Program-made: the position numbers and the translations under genes
In this document: positions 46,208-54,702 of the stretch, one piece after another
Layout: each line of letters opens with the position of its first letter
How positions within the stretch are numbered: the first letter of the stretch is position 1
Notes under the pieces: model-generated
Databases searched by the model: none
Told to the model about the DNA's origin: nothing
What the model saw: the letters and a program-made list of their open reading frames with translations, nothing else
From: an uncultured Tenacibaculum sp.
GTDB lineage: Bacteria; Bacteroidota; Bacteroidia; Flavobacteriales; Flavobacteriaceae
DNA: 64,000 bases
Direction: 5' to 3'
NCBI GenBank assembly: GCA_947498055.1
Contig: CANMJA010000016.1
Location: forward strand, 1 to 64,000

Positions 46208-46987
46208 ATGAACATCAAGAAGCAAATTCCAAATATTATTACACTAGGTAACCTTTTCTGTGGCACTTTAGCAACCATTTTTGCAGTTAAAGGCGATTTT
46301 TATGTTACTGCTATGTTGGTAGTTTTAGGAATTGTCTTCGATTTCTTAGACGGTTTTGTTGCACGTTTGTTACAAGTACAAGGAGAATTAGGGAAACAAT
46401 TAGATAGTTTGGCAGATATGGTTACTAGTGGAGTAGTACCAGGAATTGTAATGATGCAGTTTATGATTCACAGTAATTCTTTTAATGATTTAGGTATTTC
46501 TTCTTGGGATGCTGCTTTAGATATGGGGTTGCATATAGATAATTGGTACTCGTACGAGTTATTAGGATTGTTACTAACACTTTTTGCTTGTTACAGATTA
46601 GCGAAGTTTAATATTGATGAAAGACAATCAGACAGTTTTATAGGGTTACCAACACCAGCAATGAATTTATTTGTACTTTCTTTACCCTTAATAGCTCAGT
46701 ATACCTCTAATTCATTTGTGTTAAGTATTATTCACAATAAATTTTTCTTACTTAGTACCACCTTATTATTATCTATTTTAATGGTTTCAGAATTGCCTTT
46801 ATTTTCTTTAAAATTTAAAACAACCTCTTTTAAAGATAATACCATGAAATATTTATTTTTAATACTTTCTATTGTTTTATTAGTAGTATTAAAGTTTGTG
46901 GCATTACCAATCGTTATTTTATTATATGTGTTTTTATCTATTTTTAATAATATAATTAAAAAGAAAAATGAAAATAGTAGTTTGTGA
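46208..46987 (+). CDS. pssA: CDP-diacylglycerol-serine O-phosphatidyltransferase
   Basis: PssA makes phosphatidylserine, the precursor of phosphatidylethanolamine, at the inner membrane. The CDP-alcohol transferase motif D48-G-x2-A-R-x8-G-x3-D66-x3-D70 is intact. About seven hydrophobic helices span the 259 residues. The end overlaps the GNAT gene start by 20 bp, so the two are co-translated. Confidence 0.95.
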   Translation: MNIKKQIPNIITLGNLFCGTLATIFAVKGDFYVTAMLVVLGIVFDFLDGFVARLLQVQGELGKQLDSLADMVTSGVVPGIVMMQFMIHSNSFNDLGISSWDAALDMGLHIDNWYSYELLGLLLTLFACYRLAKFNIDERQSDSFIGLPTPAMNLFVLSLPLIAQYTSNSFVLSIIHNKFFLLSTTLLLSILMVSELPLFSLKFKTTSFKDNTMKYLFLILSIVLLVVLKFVALPIVILLYVFLSIFNNIIKKKNENSSL

Positions 46988-47390
46988 TAGTAGAGAAGAA
47001 GGAGAAATTGTTATAAATGGAATTAATGCTTATAATGATAGTAAAACAAAAAGAATTCTTTCATTTGTACATGAAAGTATTCGTTTACTAGCTAAAAACG
47101 AGGAAGGAGAAATAATTGGAGGAATTTTTGGATCGGTAGGTTATTATGCAGGTTTTAATATTTCTACACTTTGGGTGAAAGATAATGAGAGAGATAAAAA
47201 AGTAGGATCTACTTTATTAAAAGAAGCGGAAAAATCAGCAAAAAAACTCGGAGCTAAATTGGCTATATTAGATACATTTTCTTTTCAAGCAAAAGATTTT
47301 TATATTAAAAATGGATACGAAGTATTTGGAAAGATAAAAGACTATCCTAAAGAGGAAGAAACTCTTTTCTACATGAAAAAGAAATTATAA
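46968..47390 (+). CDS. GNAT family acetyltransferase
   Basis: A single GNAT domain of 140 residues. The motif region LLKEAEKSAKKLGAKLAIL (about residues 83-101) and the AKDFYIKNGYEVFG motif B (about 107) are clear. The acetyl-CoA loop is diverged (NERDKKVGSTLL where R/QxxGxG/A is expected). The substrate is unknown. It is coupled by a 20-bp overlap to pssA, which may be accidental. Confidence 0.85.
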   Translation: MKIVVCDSREEGEIVINGINAYNDSKTKRILSFVHESIRLLAKNEEGEIIGGIFGSVGYYAGFNISTLWVKDNERDKKVGSTLLKEAEKSAKKLGAKLAILDTFSFQAKDFYIKNGYEVFGKIKDYPKEEETLFYMKKKL

Positions 47391-47593
47391 TGTAATATCT
47401 ACATTAAGAATATCGTTTGTTAGTATATATTTTGTTGTCAAAATAATTTTAGCTTCAAAATAGCTTAAAACTATGCATTACAAAGTAGTTAAAACATAAC
47501 AAAAAAACATTTTTATATAAAAGAGACTAAACTTTTAAATTTAAAGAGTAGTTTTGAATTTAAGTTACATAAACAAAAAAGAGATATTTTATT
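47391..47593. promoter_or_regulatory. Regulatory region of the taurine-type gene pair
   Basis: About 200 bp with no gene. TAGTTTTG at 47549-47556 is a perfect TAnnTTTG box and lies 38 bp before the TTG start at 47594. No exact TTTG -33 box is seen at the right spacing. The inverted repeat AATGTA/TACATT at 47389-47405 has no T-run and is a weak terminator candidate for the pssA-GNAT pair. Confidence 0.4.
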
Positions 47594-48127
47594 TTGAATT
47601 CTAACGAGCATAGTACAAAAACTCTTCAATCATTAAACGATTTAATAACAACACTTTCCAAAGGAGACAAGACAACTTATAACAATATAATTCAATCTAT
47701 AAAATTTCAGAAAAATACTTTTGATGAGTATGTTTCTTGGTCAGAAGAATGTTACACTAGAAATTGTATTGTAGATAATGAAGAGTATGAATTAATTTTA
47801 ATTTGTTGGTGTAAAGGGCATAAAACGTCTATACACGACCATGGAGGAGAAGAATGTTGGGTAAAAGTTATAGAAGGTGAATTTAAAGAAACGATTTATA
47901 AGAAAAATGAAAAAGGAGAACTTACTGCTGTAAAATCTACTATTTCAAAGCAGAATGAAGTAACCTATATGAAAGACTTTATGGGGTTTCATAAGTTAGA
48001 AAATGTATCTAATAACAGAAGTATGTCACTTCATCTTTATGCGAAACCAATTAGAAAGTGTAATGTGTTTGATGAGAATTCAAAATCTTTTGTAAGTAAA
48101 GATTTGACATATAATACGACTGCATAA
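47594..48127 (+). CDS. Cysteine dioxygenase, mammalian-type active site
   Basis: A 177-residue cupin that oxidises L-cysteine to cysteine sulfinate with iron and oxygen. All residues known in the mammalian enzyme are at matching spacing: iron ligands H81, H83 and H133, substrate arginine R56 (YTRN), crosslink C88 and Y149 (HLYAKP). Published bacterial enzymes usually have glycine at the C88 position. The start is probably TTG 47594, because no ATG occurs before residue 126 in this frame. The gene lies 29 bp before a matching decarboxylase, which suggests a hypotaurine pathway. Confidence 0.85.
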   Translation: MNSNEHSTKTLQSLNDLITTLSKGDKTTYNNIIQSIKFQKNTFDEYVSWSEECYTRNCIVDNEEYELILICWCKGHKTSIHDHGGEECWVKVIEGEFKETIYKKNEKGELTAVKSTISKQNEVTYMKDFMGFHKLENVSNNRSMSLHLYAKPIRKCNVFDENSKSFVSKDLTYNTTA

Positions 48128-48156
48128 TTAATAATAATTTAAAAGGGGAAAACAGC

Positions 48157-49554
48157 ATGTCTAATATTACTAAAGATTTAAGTTTATTTAACGAACTAGT
48201 CGAAATTTTAATTAATGAAGAGTCGAAAAGTCCTGTCGCAGAAAGAATAGATGCAAGTAAATTATATGATACTATAGATCTTTCTTTAGACCATTCTCCA
48301 ATGATTGATGAAGAATTTAAATCATTACTTAGTACTATCCTTGTTTCTACACCAAAAACAGCAACTAATTTGTTTTTTAATCAGCTTTTTGGAGGAAGAC
48401 AAAGTAAAGCAGTTTTAGGAGATTTATTAGCTGTTTTACTTAATAACAGCATGTATACTTATAAAGTTGCTGGTCCGCAAGTAGGAATAGAACAAGAAAT
48501 TATTAGAAAGTCTTGTGATTTAGTTGGATATGGTTCTCAAAGTAACGGAACATTTCCAACCGGAGGTTCTATGAGTAATTATATGGCGCTAGTTATGGCT
48601 CGTGATGCTAAAGATCCGAGTTCTAGATTAGATGGAGTAACAGAACCAATGGTAATCTATACCTCAAAAGAATCTCATTATTCAAATGCTAAGAACGCTA
48701 GTTTTGTAGGAATTGGAAGAAATAATATTCGTTATATAGAAGCAGATTCTTATGGAAGAATGATTCCAGAAAAACTAGAACAACAAATAAAAGAAGATAT
48801 AGAAAATGGAGGTATTCCTACCTACGTTAATGCTACTGCAGGAACCACGGTTTTAGGAGCTTTTGATCCTGTTGATAAAATTGCAGATATTACAGAGAAA
48901 TATAATATATGGCTTCATATAGATGGCGCATATTGTGGAAGTGTATTATTTAGTGAAAAATACAAACATTTATTAAAAGGAGTAGAAAGGTCTAATTCAT
49001 TTAGTTACAATGCTCATAAAATGCTAGGAACTCCGTTAACTTGTTCAATTATCTTAGTAAAAGATAAAAGGCATTTGTATAATTCGTTTAGTAATGATGC
49101 CGATTATTTGTATCAAACAGACGGAGATGATTTTAATTTAGGAAAAACTTCTTTTCAATGCGGAAGAAGAAATGATGCTTTAAAATTCTGGACTCTATGG
49201 AAATCTATAGGTACTAATGGATTAAAAAAGATAGTAGAAAAACAGTTTGATTTAGCTAATGTAGCTTTAAATTATATTAAAAATAATTCCGATTATACAT
49301 TGTATAGCTTTGATGATTCAATTTCTATTTGTTTTAATTATAAAGACATTGATCCAACAGTACTTTGTACTGCTTTGTATGAACATCAAATAACAGTCGT
49401 AGGGTTTGGATCTTTTAAAGAGAATACTTTTGTTAGGTTGGTAACCATAAATGCAAATAATGAGCAACAAGATATCTTAAATTTCTTTAACGTTTTAGAA
49501 GAGTTTGTAGCAAAAAACCCAAAGCTATCAAGAATAAAAGAAAAGAGTATGTAA
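48157..49554 (+). CDS. Group II PLP-dependent decarboxylase, CSAD/GAD-like
   Basis: A 465-residue PLP decarboxylase. Features are FPTGGSMSNYMAL (PLP phosphate), ATAGTTVLGAFDP, HIDGAYCGS (the D that binds the pyridine ring, about residue 255), and NAHKMLGTPLTCS with Schiff-base K288. The late QTDG...FQCGRRNDALKFW region matches animal GAD/CSAD proteins. Its neighbour makes cysteine sulfinate, so hypotaurine synthesis is the likely role; glutamate or aspartate decarboxylation cannot be ruled out by eye. An AGGGG sequence sits about 10 bp before the ATG, a rarity in this genome. Confidence 0.85.
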   Translation: MSNITKDLSLFNELVEILINEESKSPVAERIDASKLYDTIDLSLDHSPMIDEEFKSLLSTILVSTPKTATNLFFNQLFGGRQSKAVLGDLLAVLLNNSMYTYKVAGPQVGIEQEIIRKSCDLVGYGSQSNGTFPTGGSMSNYMALVMARDAKDPSSRLDGVTEPMVIYTSKESHYSNAKNASFVGIGRNNIRYIEADSYGRMIPEKLEQQIKEDIENGGIPTYVNATAGTTVLGAFDPVDKIADITEKYNIWLHIDGAYCGSVLFSEKYKHLLKGVERSNSFSYNAHKMLGTPLTCSIILVKDKRHLYNSFSNDADYLYQTDGDDFNLGKTSFQCGRRNDALKFWTLWKSIGTNGLKKIVEKQFDLANVALNYIKNNSDYTLYSFDDSISICFNYKDIDPTVLCTALYEHQITVVGFGSFKENTFVRLVTINANNEQQDILNFFNVLEEFVAKNPKLSRIKEKSM

Positions 49555-49629
49555 AGAAAAATAGAATGTATTTTATGTTGTCATTAATTTTGTAATTAAT
49601 TACTTTAGTTGCTTAATAATTTAAAATTT

Positions 49630-50136
49630 ATGATACCTACAACAGAATACGCCCCTTATTTTTCACCTTATATAAATTTATTAAATAGTAAAAAATCTGT
49701 TACAGATAATTTAAGATTAATACAAGATGATTTTGAAACTACTTTAAAAAATATTTCTATTGAAAAACAAAATTTTAAGTATGCAGAGGATAAGTGGACA
49801 ATTAAAGAATTAATTCAACATTTAATAGATTCTGAACGTGTTTTTTGTTACAGAGCTTTATGTTTTTCTAGAGGAGAAACAATAGATTTACCAGGTTTTG
49901 ATCAAGATATGTTTGTGGAAAACTCAATAGCACAACAACGTAATTATAATGAATTACTTGAAGAAATGAATGTATTACGAAAAGGAACTATTCAATTATT
50001 TAAAAGTTTTAGAAAAGAAGATTTGTTAAAAATAGGAACAGGTTCTGGAAATAAAATATCGGTAAGAGCTTTGGGGATGGTTATTGGAGGACACCAAAAG
50101 CATCACTTAGAGGTTATTAAAGAAAGATATTTATAA
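49630..50136 (+). CDS. DinB family protein
   Basis: A 168-residue four-helix-bundle protein of the DinB/YfiT group. The metal-binding histidines are in IKELIQHLIDSERVFCYR (about residue 62) and GGHQKHHLEVIKERY at the C-terminus. Members include thiol-dependent S-transferases and stress proteins; the role here is unknown. I chose ATG 49630 (MIPTTEYAPYF), as the TTG at 49609 adds seven residues of doubtful value. It stands alone, 75 bp after the decarboxylase. Confidence 0.88.
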   Translation: MIPTTEYAPYFSPYINLLNSKKSVTDNLRLIQDDFETTLKNISIEKQNFKYAEDKWTIKELIQHLIDSERVFCYRALCFSRGETIDLPGFDQDMFVENSIAQQRNYNELLEEMNVLRKGTIQLFKSFRKEDLLKIGTGSGNKISVRALGMVIGGHQKHHLEVIKERYL

Positions 50137-50248
50137 ATAAAGAAAACGATTTTGTAATTATTTCTCTTTAGAATTAGGTTAATTATTGGCGGTATTAATA
50201 AACAAAATTGAAAAGAAAACCATAAAAAACTTTTAAAAAGTTTATAAA

Positions 50249-51193
50249 ATGAAAAAGTATATTTTATTGATGTCAATTTTAATACTTGGTTGCAAAAACG
50301 CAAAAAATAATAGTAGTAAAAACGTTGAAATTGATATATCAGTAAAAGAAGTCAAATATATAACAGCCAAATCAGGATTAATTTACAGAGATAAACCCAA
50401 AGGAAAACGACTTGGAACATTTGATTTTAATGAGAAAATAAACGTCACATCACATACTAGCATTTTTGAAGAAATAAGAAACGGAAATAAAATTACAAAA
50501 GGCGAATGGGTTGGTGTTCATTTAGGTAATAAAGTTGTTTATATTTTTAATGGATACTTGTCAGATACCAAATCTAAAATTAATGTAGAAGATGTGAAAA
50601 GTTTTATGGGAGATGATGTTTGGGTTTCGCAAGATTTTAAAAATATTTTGGAAGAAACAAAATCACATCAAAAAGCTTTTTATTATGGTTTCTCATTGCA
50701 ATTAAAACTTAACAAAGATAAAAAGAAATCAATTCTAGAAGGTTATTTGCCTAAAGCACAAGATGATGTTATATATTCGATAGAATCTCTATTAAAGGAA
50801 GAAGACCCTAAATTAATTGAAATCAATAATAAAACATTAACAATTAAGACTAAGGGAAAAAAACACCTGTTTTACAAGAGTAATTATGGCAGTGCAAATA
50901 GTGTTTTTGAACAATGGTTTCAAGGAAACTATACGCTAAAAAATGAAAATGGAACTAAAAACTATACTTCAAAAAAAATAAACTATACTTCAGAATTACA
51001 AAACGATTTTATGTTTATAGATAATAAAATATATAGAGTCGATGGAAATAAGGAAAATACATATGTTTTATCTGAAATAAAGTTTACAGAAAGTAAAAAA
51101 GAGGATGAAAAATGGGAATTTGGAGGTGATTTTGAATATGATATAGTTTATATTACTCCTACAGGTAAGAAAGCAACATTAACAAAGTTATAA
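50249..51193 (+). CDS. SH3-like domain lipoprotein
   Basis: A 314-residue lipoprotein. The signal ends LILGC (lipobox cysteine 15). Residues about 35-100 look like a bacterial SH3 domain (TAKSGLIYRDKPKGKRLGTFDF and GEWVGVHLGNKVVYIFNGYL). The remaining 200 residues are K/E-rich with strand-like patches and no motif I recognise. It is likely an envelope protein binding peptidoglycan or peptides. It is convergent with the deaminase gene. Confidence 0.75.
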   Translation: MKKYILLMSILILGCKNAKNNSSKNVEIDISVKEVKYITAKSGLIYRDKPKGKRLGTFDFNEKINVTSHTSIFEEIRNGNKITKGEWVGVHLGNKVVYIFNGYLSDTKSKINVEDVKSFMGDDVWVSQDFKNILEETKSHQKAFYYGFSLQLKLNKDKKKSILEGYLPKAQDDVIYSIESLLKEEDPKLIEINNKTLTIKTKGKKHLFYKSNYGSANSVFEQWFQGNYTLKNENGTKNYTSKKINYTSELQNDFMFIDNKIYRVDGNKENTYVLSEIKFTESKKEDEKWEFGGDFEYDIVYITPTGKKATLTKL

Positions 51194-51249
51194 ATACAAA
51201 AGTTTAAAGCACTTGTGAATTAGTGTTTTTTGAATGTCAACTTGTAATT

Positions 51250-51276
51250 CAACCTTACTTAATTTAAGTAAGGTTG
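51250..51276. terminator. Palindrome between convergent genes
   Basis: CAACCTTACTTAA and TTAAGTAAGGTTG form a perfect 13-bp inverted repeat around a single T. There is no T-run, so a factor-assisted or weak bidirectional terminator is the best reading; a protein-binding site is also possible. Confidence 0.45.
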
Positions 51277-51281
51277 AATAA

Positions 51282-51755
51282 TTAATATTCTATTTTATCA
51301 TTTTTTTCTGTCCATTTTTGAAAAGGCTCTAAAGCAATATCTCGACCAACTTGCTCAAACGGAATACTACGTTTTTCATACGGTAATGGAATTTCCTTAT
51401 AAATAAATTCATCATCAAAACCAATATTTGCTGCATCTACCTGATTACTTCCGTAATATACTTTATCTGGGCGCGCCCAATAAATAGCGCCTAAACACAT
51501 AGGACAAGGTTCACAAGAAGTATATATAATACATCCTTCTAATTGAAATGAGTTTAAATTTTTACAAGCATCTCTAATAGCAGTTACTTCTGCATGTGCA
51601 GTAGGATCATTTGTAGAAGTAACTTTATTATTGCCACGACCTATAACTTCACCATCTTTTACAATAATGCAACCAAATGGGCCACCTTCATTGTTTTGCA
51701 TTCCTTTTAGAGCAGCCTTAACAGCTTCACTCATAAATGTTTCGTGTGTATTCAT
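51282..51755 (-). CDS. Guanine deaminase-like nucleoside deaminase
   Basis: A 157-residue cytidine-deaminase-fold enzyme. The zinc site is H54-A-E56 and P-C84-P-M-C87, and the C-terminal part has the SNQVDAANIGFDDEFIY segment typical of guanine deaminase GuaD rather than the tRNA enzyme TadA. It would convert guanine to xanthine in nucleobase salvage; the substrate is inferred. It is transcribed alone, downstream of the fumC terminator. Confidence 0.88.
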   Translation of the reverse strand: MNTHETFMSEAVKAALKGMQNNEGGPFGCIIVKDGEVIGRGNNKVTSTNDPTAHAEVTAIRDACKNLNSFQLEGCIIYTSCEPCPMCLGAIYWARPDKVYYGSNQVDAANIGFDDEFIYKEIPLPYEKRSIPFEQVGRDIALEPFQKWTEKNDKIEY

Positions 51756-51775
51756 ATTTATTGTTTTTATAGGAT

Positions 51776-51804
51776 AAAAAAAGCTACAAAATGAATTGTA
51801 GCTT
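51776..51804 (-). terminator. fumC terminator
   Basis: On the minus strand AAGCTACAA and TTGTAGCTT form a 9-bp stem with a 6-nt loop, followed by six T. It lies 23 bp after the fumC stop. Confidence 0.88.
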
Positions 51805-51827
51805 AATTCCTGGTTTTAATATTATAT

Positions 51828-53225
51828 TTATTTTAAACTTCCAGTCATATCAGCAGGTATCACCCAATCATCATATTCTTCTGGAGTAACATATCCTAAA
51901 CGTACAGCTTCTTCTTTTAAAGTAGTACCATTAGTATGTGCAGTATTTGCAATTTCTGCAGCTTTGTAATACCCGATTTTAGTATTTAAAGCGGTAACTA
52001 ACATTAAAGAGTTATTTACTAATTCATTAATTCTATTATGATTTGGTTCAATACCGGCAGCACAATTTTCATCAAAAGATTTACAAGCGTCTCCTATTAA
52101 TTGAGCAGATTGTAACACATTAGCGGCCATCATAGGTTTAAATACATTTAATTCGTAATGACCTTGCGTTCCACCCACTGTTACTGCAACATCATTTCCC
52201 ATTACTTGTGCACAAACCATTGTAATTGCTTCTGCTTGTGTTGGGTTTACTTTACCTGGCATAATAGAAGAACCTGGCTCATTTGCAGGAATAATTAATT
52301 CTCCAATACCAGAACGAGGGCCAGAAGCCATTAAACGAATATCATTGGCTATTTTATTTAAAGAAACAGCTAATTGCTTTAAAGAACCATGTGTTTCAAC
52401 TAAAGCATCATGTGCAGCTAAAGCTTCAAATTTATTTTCTGCTGTTATAAAAGGTAATTCTGTAAAATCTGCAATATATTTTGCAACTAAAACGTCATAT
52501 CCTTTAGGCGTATTTAATCCAGTACCTACTGCTGTACCACCTAAAGCTAATTGACTTAAATGTGCTAATGAATTTTTTAAGGCTTTTAAACCAAAATTTA
52601 ATTGTGCAACATAACCAGAAAATTCTTGTCCTAAGGTTAGGGGAGTGGCATCCATTAAATGCGTACGTCCAATTTTTACAACATCTTTAAAAGCTTCTGA
52701 TTTTGCTTGTAAAGTATCTCGTAGTTGTTCTACTCCAGGAATGGTTATTTCTACAATTTTTTTGTAGGCAGCAATATGCATTCCTGTAGGAAACGTATCG
52801 TTTGAAGATTGTGATTTATTAACATCATCATTAGGTTGAATTGTTTTTTCCCCTTCGCCAATTTTTTTTCCTGCAATCTCATGAGCTCTATTTGCGATTA
52901 CCTCATTTACGTTCATGTTACTTTGCGTACCAGAACCTGTTTGCCAAATAACTAATGGAAATTGATTGTCTAATTTACCTGCTAAAATTTCATCACAAAC
53001 TTTTGCTATTAAATCACGTTTTTCTTCTGTTAAAACACCTAATTCAGTATTCGTATATGCAGCAGCTTTTTTTAAATAAGCAAAACCATAAACTACTTCT
53101 AAAGGCATTGTACCAGCCGGACCAATTTTAAAATTATTTCTAGAACGCTCTGTTTGCGCTCCCCAATATTTATCGGCAGGTACTTTTACCTCACCCATAG
53201 TATCTTTCTCAATTCTATATTCCAT
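51828..53225 (-). CDS. fumC: Class II fumarate hydratase
   Basis: FumC interconverts fumarate and malate in the TCA cycle and needs no iron-sulfur cluster. The lyase signature [15 protein letters not shown] (about residue 325), the [13 protein letters not shown] segment (about 97) and the [11 protein letters not shown] segment (about 138) are present, and the 465-residue length is standard. The neighbours are not TCA-cycle genes. Confidence 0.97.
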   Translation of the reverse strand: MEYRIEKDTMGEVKVPADKYWGAQTERSRNNFKIGPAGTMPLEVVYGFAYLKKAAAYTNTELGVLTEEKRDLIAKVCDEILAGKLDNQFPLVIWQTGSGTQSNMNVNEVIANRAHEIAGKKIGEGEKTIQPNDDVNKSQSSNDTFPTGMHIAAYKKIVEITIPGVEQLRDTLQAKSEAFKDVVKIGRTHLMDATPLTLGQEFSGYVAQLNFGLKALKNSLAHLSQLALGGTAVGTGLNTPKGYDVLVAKYIADFTELPFITAENKFEALAAHDALVETHGSLKQLAVSLNKIANDIRLMASGPRSGIGELIIPANEPGSSIMPGKVNPTQAEAITMVCAQVMGNDVAVTVGGTQGHYELNVFKPMMAANVLQSAQLIGDACKSFDENCAAGIEPNHNRINELVNNSLMLVTALNTKIGYYKAAEIANTAHTNGTTLKEEAVRLGYVTPEEYDDWVIPADMTGSLK

Positions 53226-53254
53226 TGTATATGTTATTAATTTTAAAGAGTTTT

Positions 53255-53262
53255 CAAATTTA
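53255..53262 (-). promoter_or_regulatory. -7 box of the fumC promoter
   Basis: TAAATTTG on the minus strand is a perfect TAnnTTTG box and lies 29 bp before the fumC ATG. There is no exact TTTG -33 box. Confidence 0.45.
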
Positions 53263-53341
53263 AGAAAACTAGTAGACTTGTTTGTTTAAATAATGATGGA
53301 AATATTTTTATAAAAACTATAAAAAAAAAGAAAATATGTGC

Positions 53342-53349
53342 TATTTTTG
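53342..53349 (+). promoter_or_regulatory. -7 box upstream of the 57-residue membrane protein
   Basis: TATTTTTG, a perfect TAnnTTTG box, lies 29 bp before the ATG at 53379. Confidence 0.5.
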
Positions 53350-53378
53350 CAAACAGTATAATTTTTCAAAAGAAATAC

Positions 53379-53552
53379 ATGTTAGATTTTTCACAATTTT
53401 CAGGATTAGTATTGTTCATGTTCATATTTACAATCGGTTTTTGGTTGTTAATATTTTTATTAACGTTTGTAGTTCCTTATTGGATTGGTGGAACTATTTG
53501 GGAAAATTTAAAACTAAAGAAAGAAGCTAAAAAAGCTACTCAAGGAAAGTAG
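53379..53552 (+). CDS. 57-residue single-pass membrane protein
   Basis: This short frame encodes one long hydrophobic segment (about residues 8-35, including LFMFIFTIGFWLLIFLL), a PYWIGGTIWENLK motif and a basic tail ending in GK. It has a perfect promoter box 29 bp upstream and a textbook terminator 20 bp downstream, so it is a complete transcription unit. I do not recognise the family. It is divergent from fumC. A longer overlapping frame from 53336 in another phase has no such support. Confidence 0.8.
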   Translation: MLDFSQFSGLVLFMFIFTIGFWLLIFLLTFVVPYWIGGTIWENLKLKKEAKKATQGK

Positions 53553-53572
53553 TTTTTATAAAATATATTTTG

Positions 53573-53598
53573 AAAGCCCGCTTTATGCGGGCTTTTTT
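53573..53598 (+). terminator. Terminator of the 57-residue protein gene
   Basis: AAAGCCCGC and GCGGGCTTT form a GC-rich 9-bp stem with a 5-nt loop, followed by T-rich sequence. Confidence 0.97.
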
Positions 53599-53600
53599 TG

Positions 53601-54172
53601 TTTGTGGTAAAAAGGAATAGAAATAAAAGAATAGAAATTCCTGTATGTACGTATTTTATAAGAGCGAATACTTTTAGTAAACCGCCAATTTCATTTTATA
53701 AGAATGTTTGACTTTCTTATTGATGTATCTGAAACAACCAAGAAGGTAAGTGTAGTAATTAAGGAAGTAAATTTTTAAGATGGAATCTTGAGAAATTCTT
53801 TTCTTTCTTTTTAATAAAGTATGCATTTAATTTGCTAAATGAATGTTCGTGTTAAGAATCGTTTTTACTTTTTATTCAAATTACTATTCTAGATTATTTG
53901 AAAAAGATATATAAAGAATCTATACATAATTAGCTACTATGAATAGAATTTCAAAATGAAAGAAAAATATAGAGAAGCAAAAATAGAGGTACTTTTACAC
54001 TTTTTAAGCCTTAAAAAGCTAAAAAAGAATATAATTATACTAAAAATGAGGTATTTTTTACTATAATCTGTTCTGTGTTATGTAACTTTGCATTCTCAAT
54101 AATGTGAAATTTATAATAGTTTAGCTAATATTATAAATTTTTCAAGTATAATATTTATTTTAAAACAAGCGA
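53601..54172. other. Long gene-poor region
   Basis: About 570 bp without a convincing gene. The longest sensible frame starts at ATG 53704 and gives about 24 residues (MFDFLIDVSETTKK...) before a stop. TAACTTTG at 54083-54090 is a perfect TAnnTTTG box and probably drives the cold-shock gene, with a leader of about 80 nt. No repeat or RNA fold is obvious to me by eye. Confidence 0.55.
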
Positions 54173-54619
54173 ATGGCAAAATCACAACAAACCTTTAATA
54201 AAAATGAAAAAGAAAAAAAACGCTTAAAAAAACGTGAAGATAAAAGAAAAAAGAAAGAAGCTAAAAAAGCAGAAAAAATACCAGGACAAGGAATTCAGTT
54301 TGTTTATGTAGACCATTATGGAAACTTAACAGATACTCCACCAGATCCTGCTATGAAAGTTGATGTAGATGCAGAAAGTATTGTAATAGGTATTCCTAAA
54401 AAAGAAGAAGCTGAAGAAGAAGATCCAGTAAGAAAAGGAAAAGTTTCCTTTTTCGATCCATCAAAAGGGTTTGGTTTTATTATAGATTCTGAGAATCAAG
54501 AAAAATATTTTACACACGTAAGTGGTATTATAGACGAAATTACGGAAAATGATAAAGTATCTTTTGAACTTGAAAAAGGATTAAAAGGTATGAATGCAGT
54601 TAAAGTGAAAAAAATATAA
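54173..54619 (+). CDS. Cold-shock domain protein with a basic N-terminus
   Basis: A 148-residue protein. A lysine-rich stretch (residues about 10-35) is followed by a linker, and residues 86-148 form an OB-fold cold-shock domain with KGKVSFFDPSKGFGFI (RNP1) and EKYFTHVSGI (RNP2). This arrangement suits an RNA-binding chaperone or translation-associated protein. The leader of about 80 nt may carry thermosensing structure, as in other csp genes, but I cannot show this. Confidence 0.88.
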   Translation: MAKSQQTFNKNEKEKKRLKKREDKRKKKEAKKAEKIPGQGIQFVYVDHYGNLTDTPPDPAMKVDVDAESIVIGIPKKEEAEEEDPVRKGKVSFFDPSKGFGFIIDSENQEKYFTHVSGIIDEITENDKVSFELEKGLKGMNAVKVKKI

Positions 54620-54645
54620 CTATATATAAAGAATATAGTTTTTTC
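54618..54645 (+). terminator. Terminator after the cold-shock gene
   Basis: AACTATAT and ATATAGTT form an 8-bp stem with a 7-nt loop, followed by T residues. The stem begins in the stop codon. Confidence 0.7.
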
Positions 54646-54651
54646 ATATAT

Positions 54652-54691
54652 AAAAACTTACGTACCGTTTTATAATGGCATGTAAGTTTTT
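54652..54691 (-). terminator. Hairpin after the 7TMR-DISM kinase gene
   Basis: AAAAACTTAC and GTAAGTTTTT form a 10-bp stem around a 20-nt loop. The flanks are A and T runs, so it can work for the minus-strand kinase gene 12 bp away. Confidence 0.6.
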
Positions 54692-54702
54692 TAGTTATAA
54701 GA

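Noticed and set aside
53336..53530. Longer plus-strand frame over the 57-residue gene
   Set aside because: It starts upstream of or at the -7 box and gives no coherent protein, while the frame at 53379 has promoter, membrane helix and terminator in register.
53704..53778. Small frame of about 24 codons (MFDFLIDVSETTKK...)
   Set aside because: It is too short, has no promoter or conserved feature, and ends in AT-rich DNA; possibly a gene relic.
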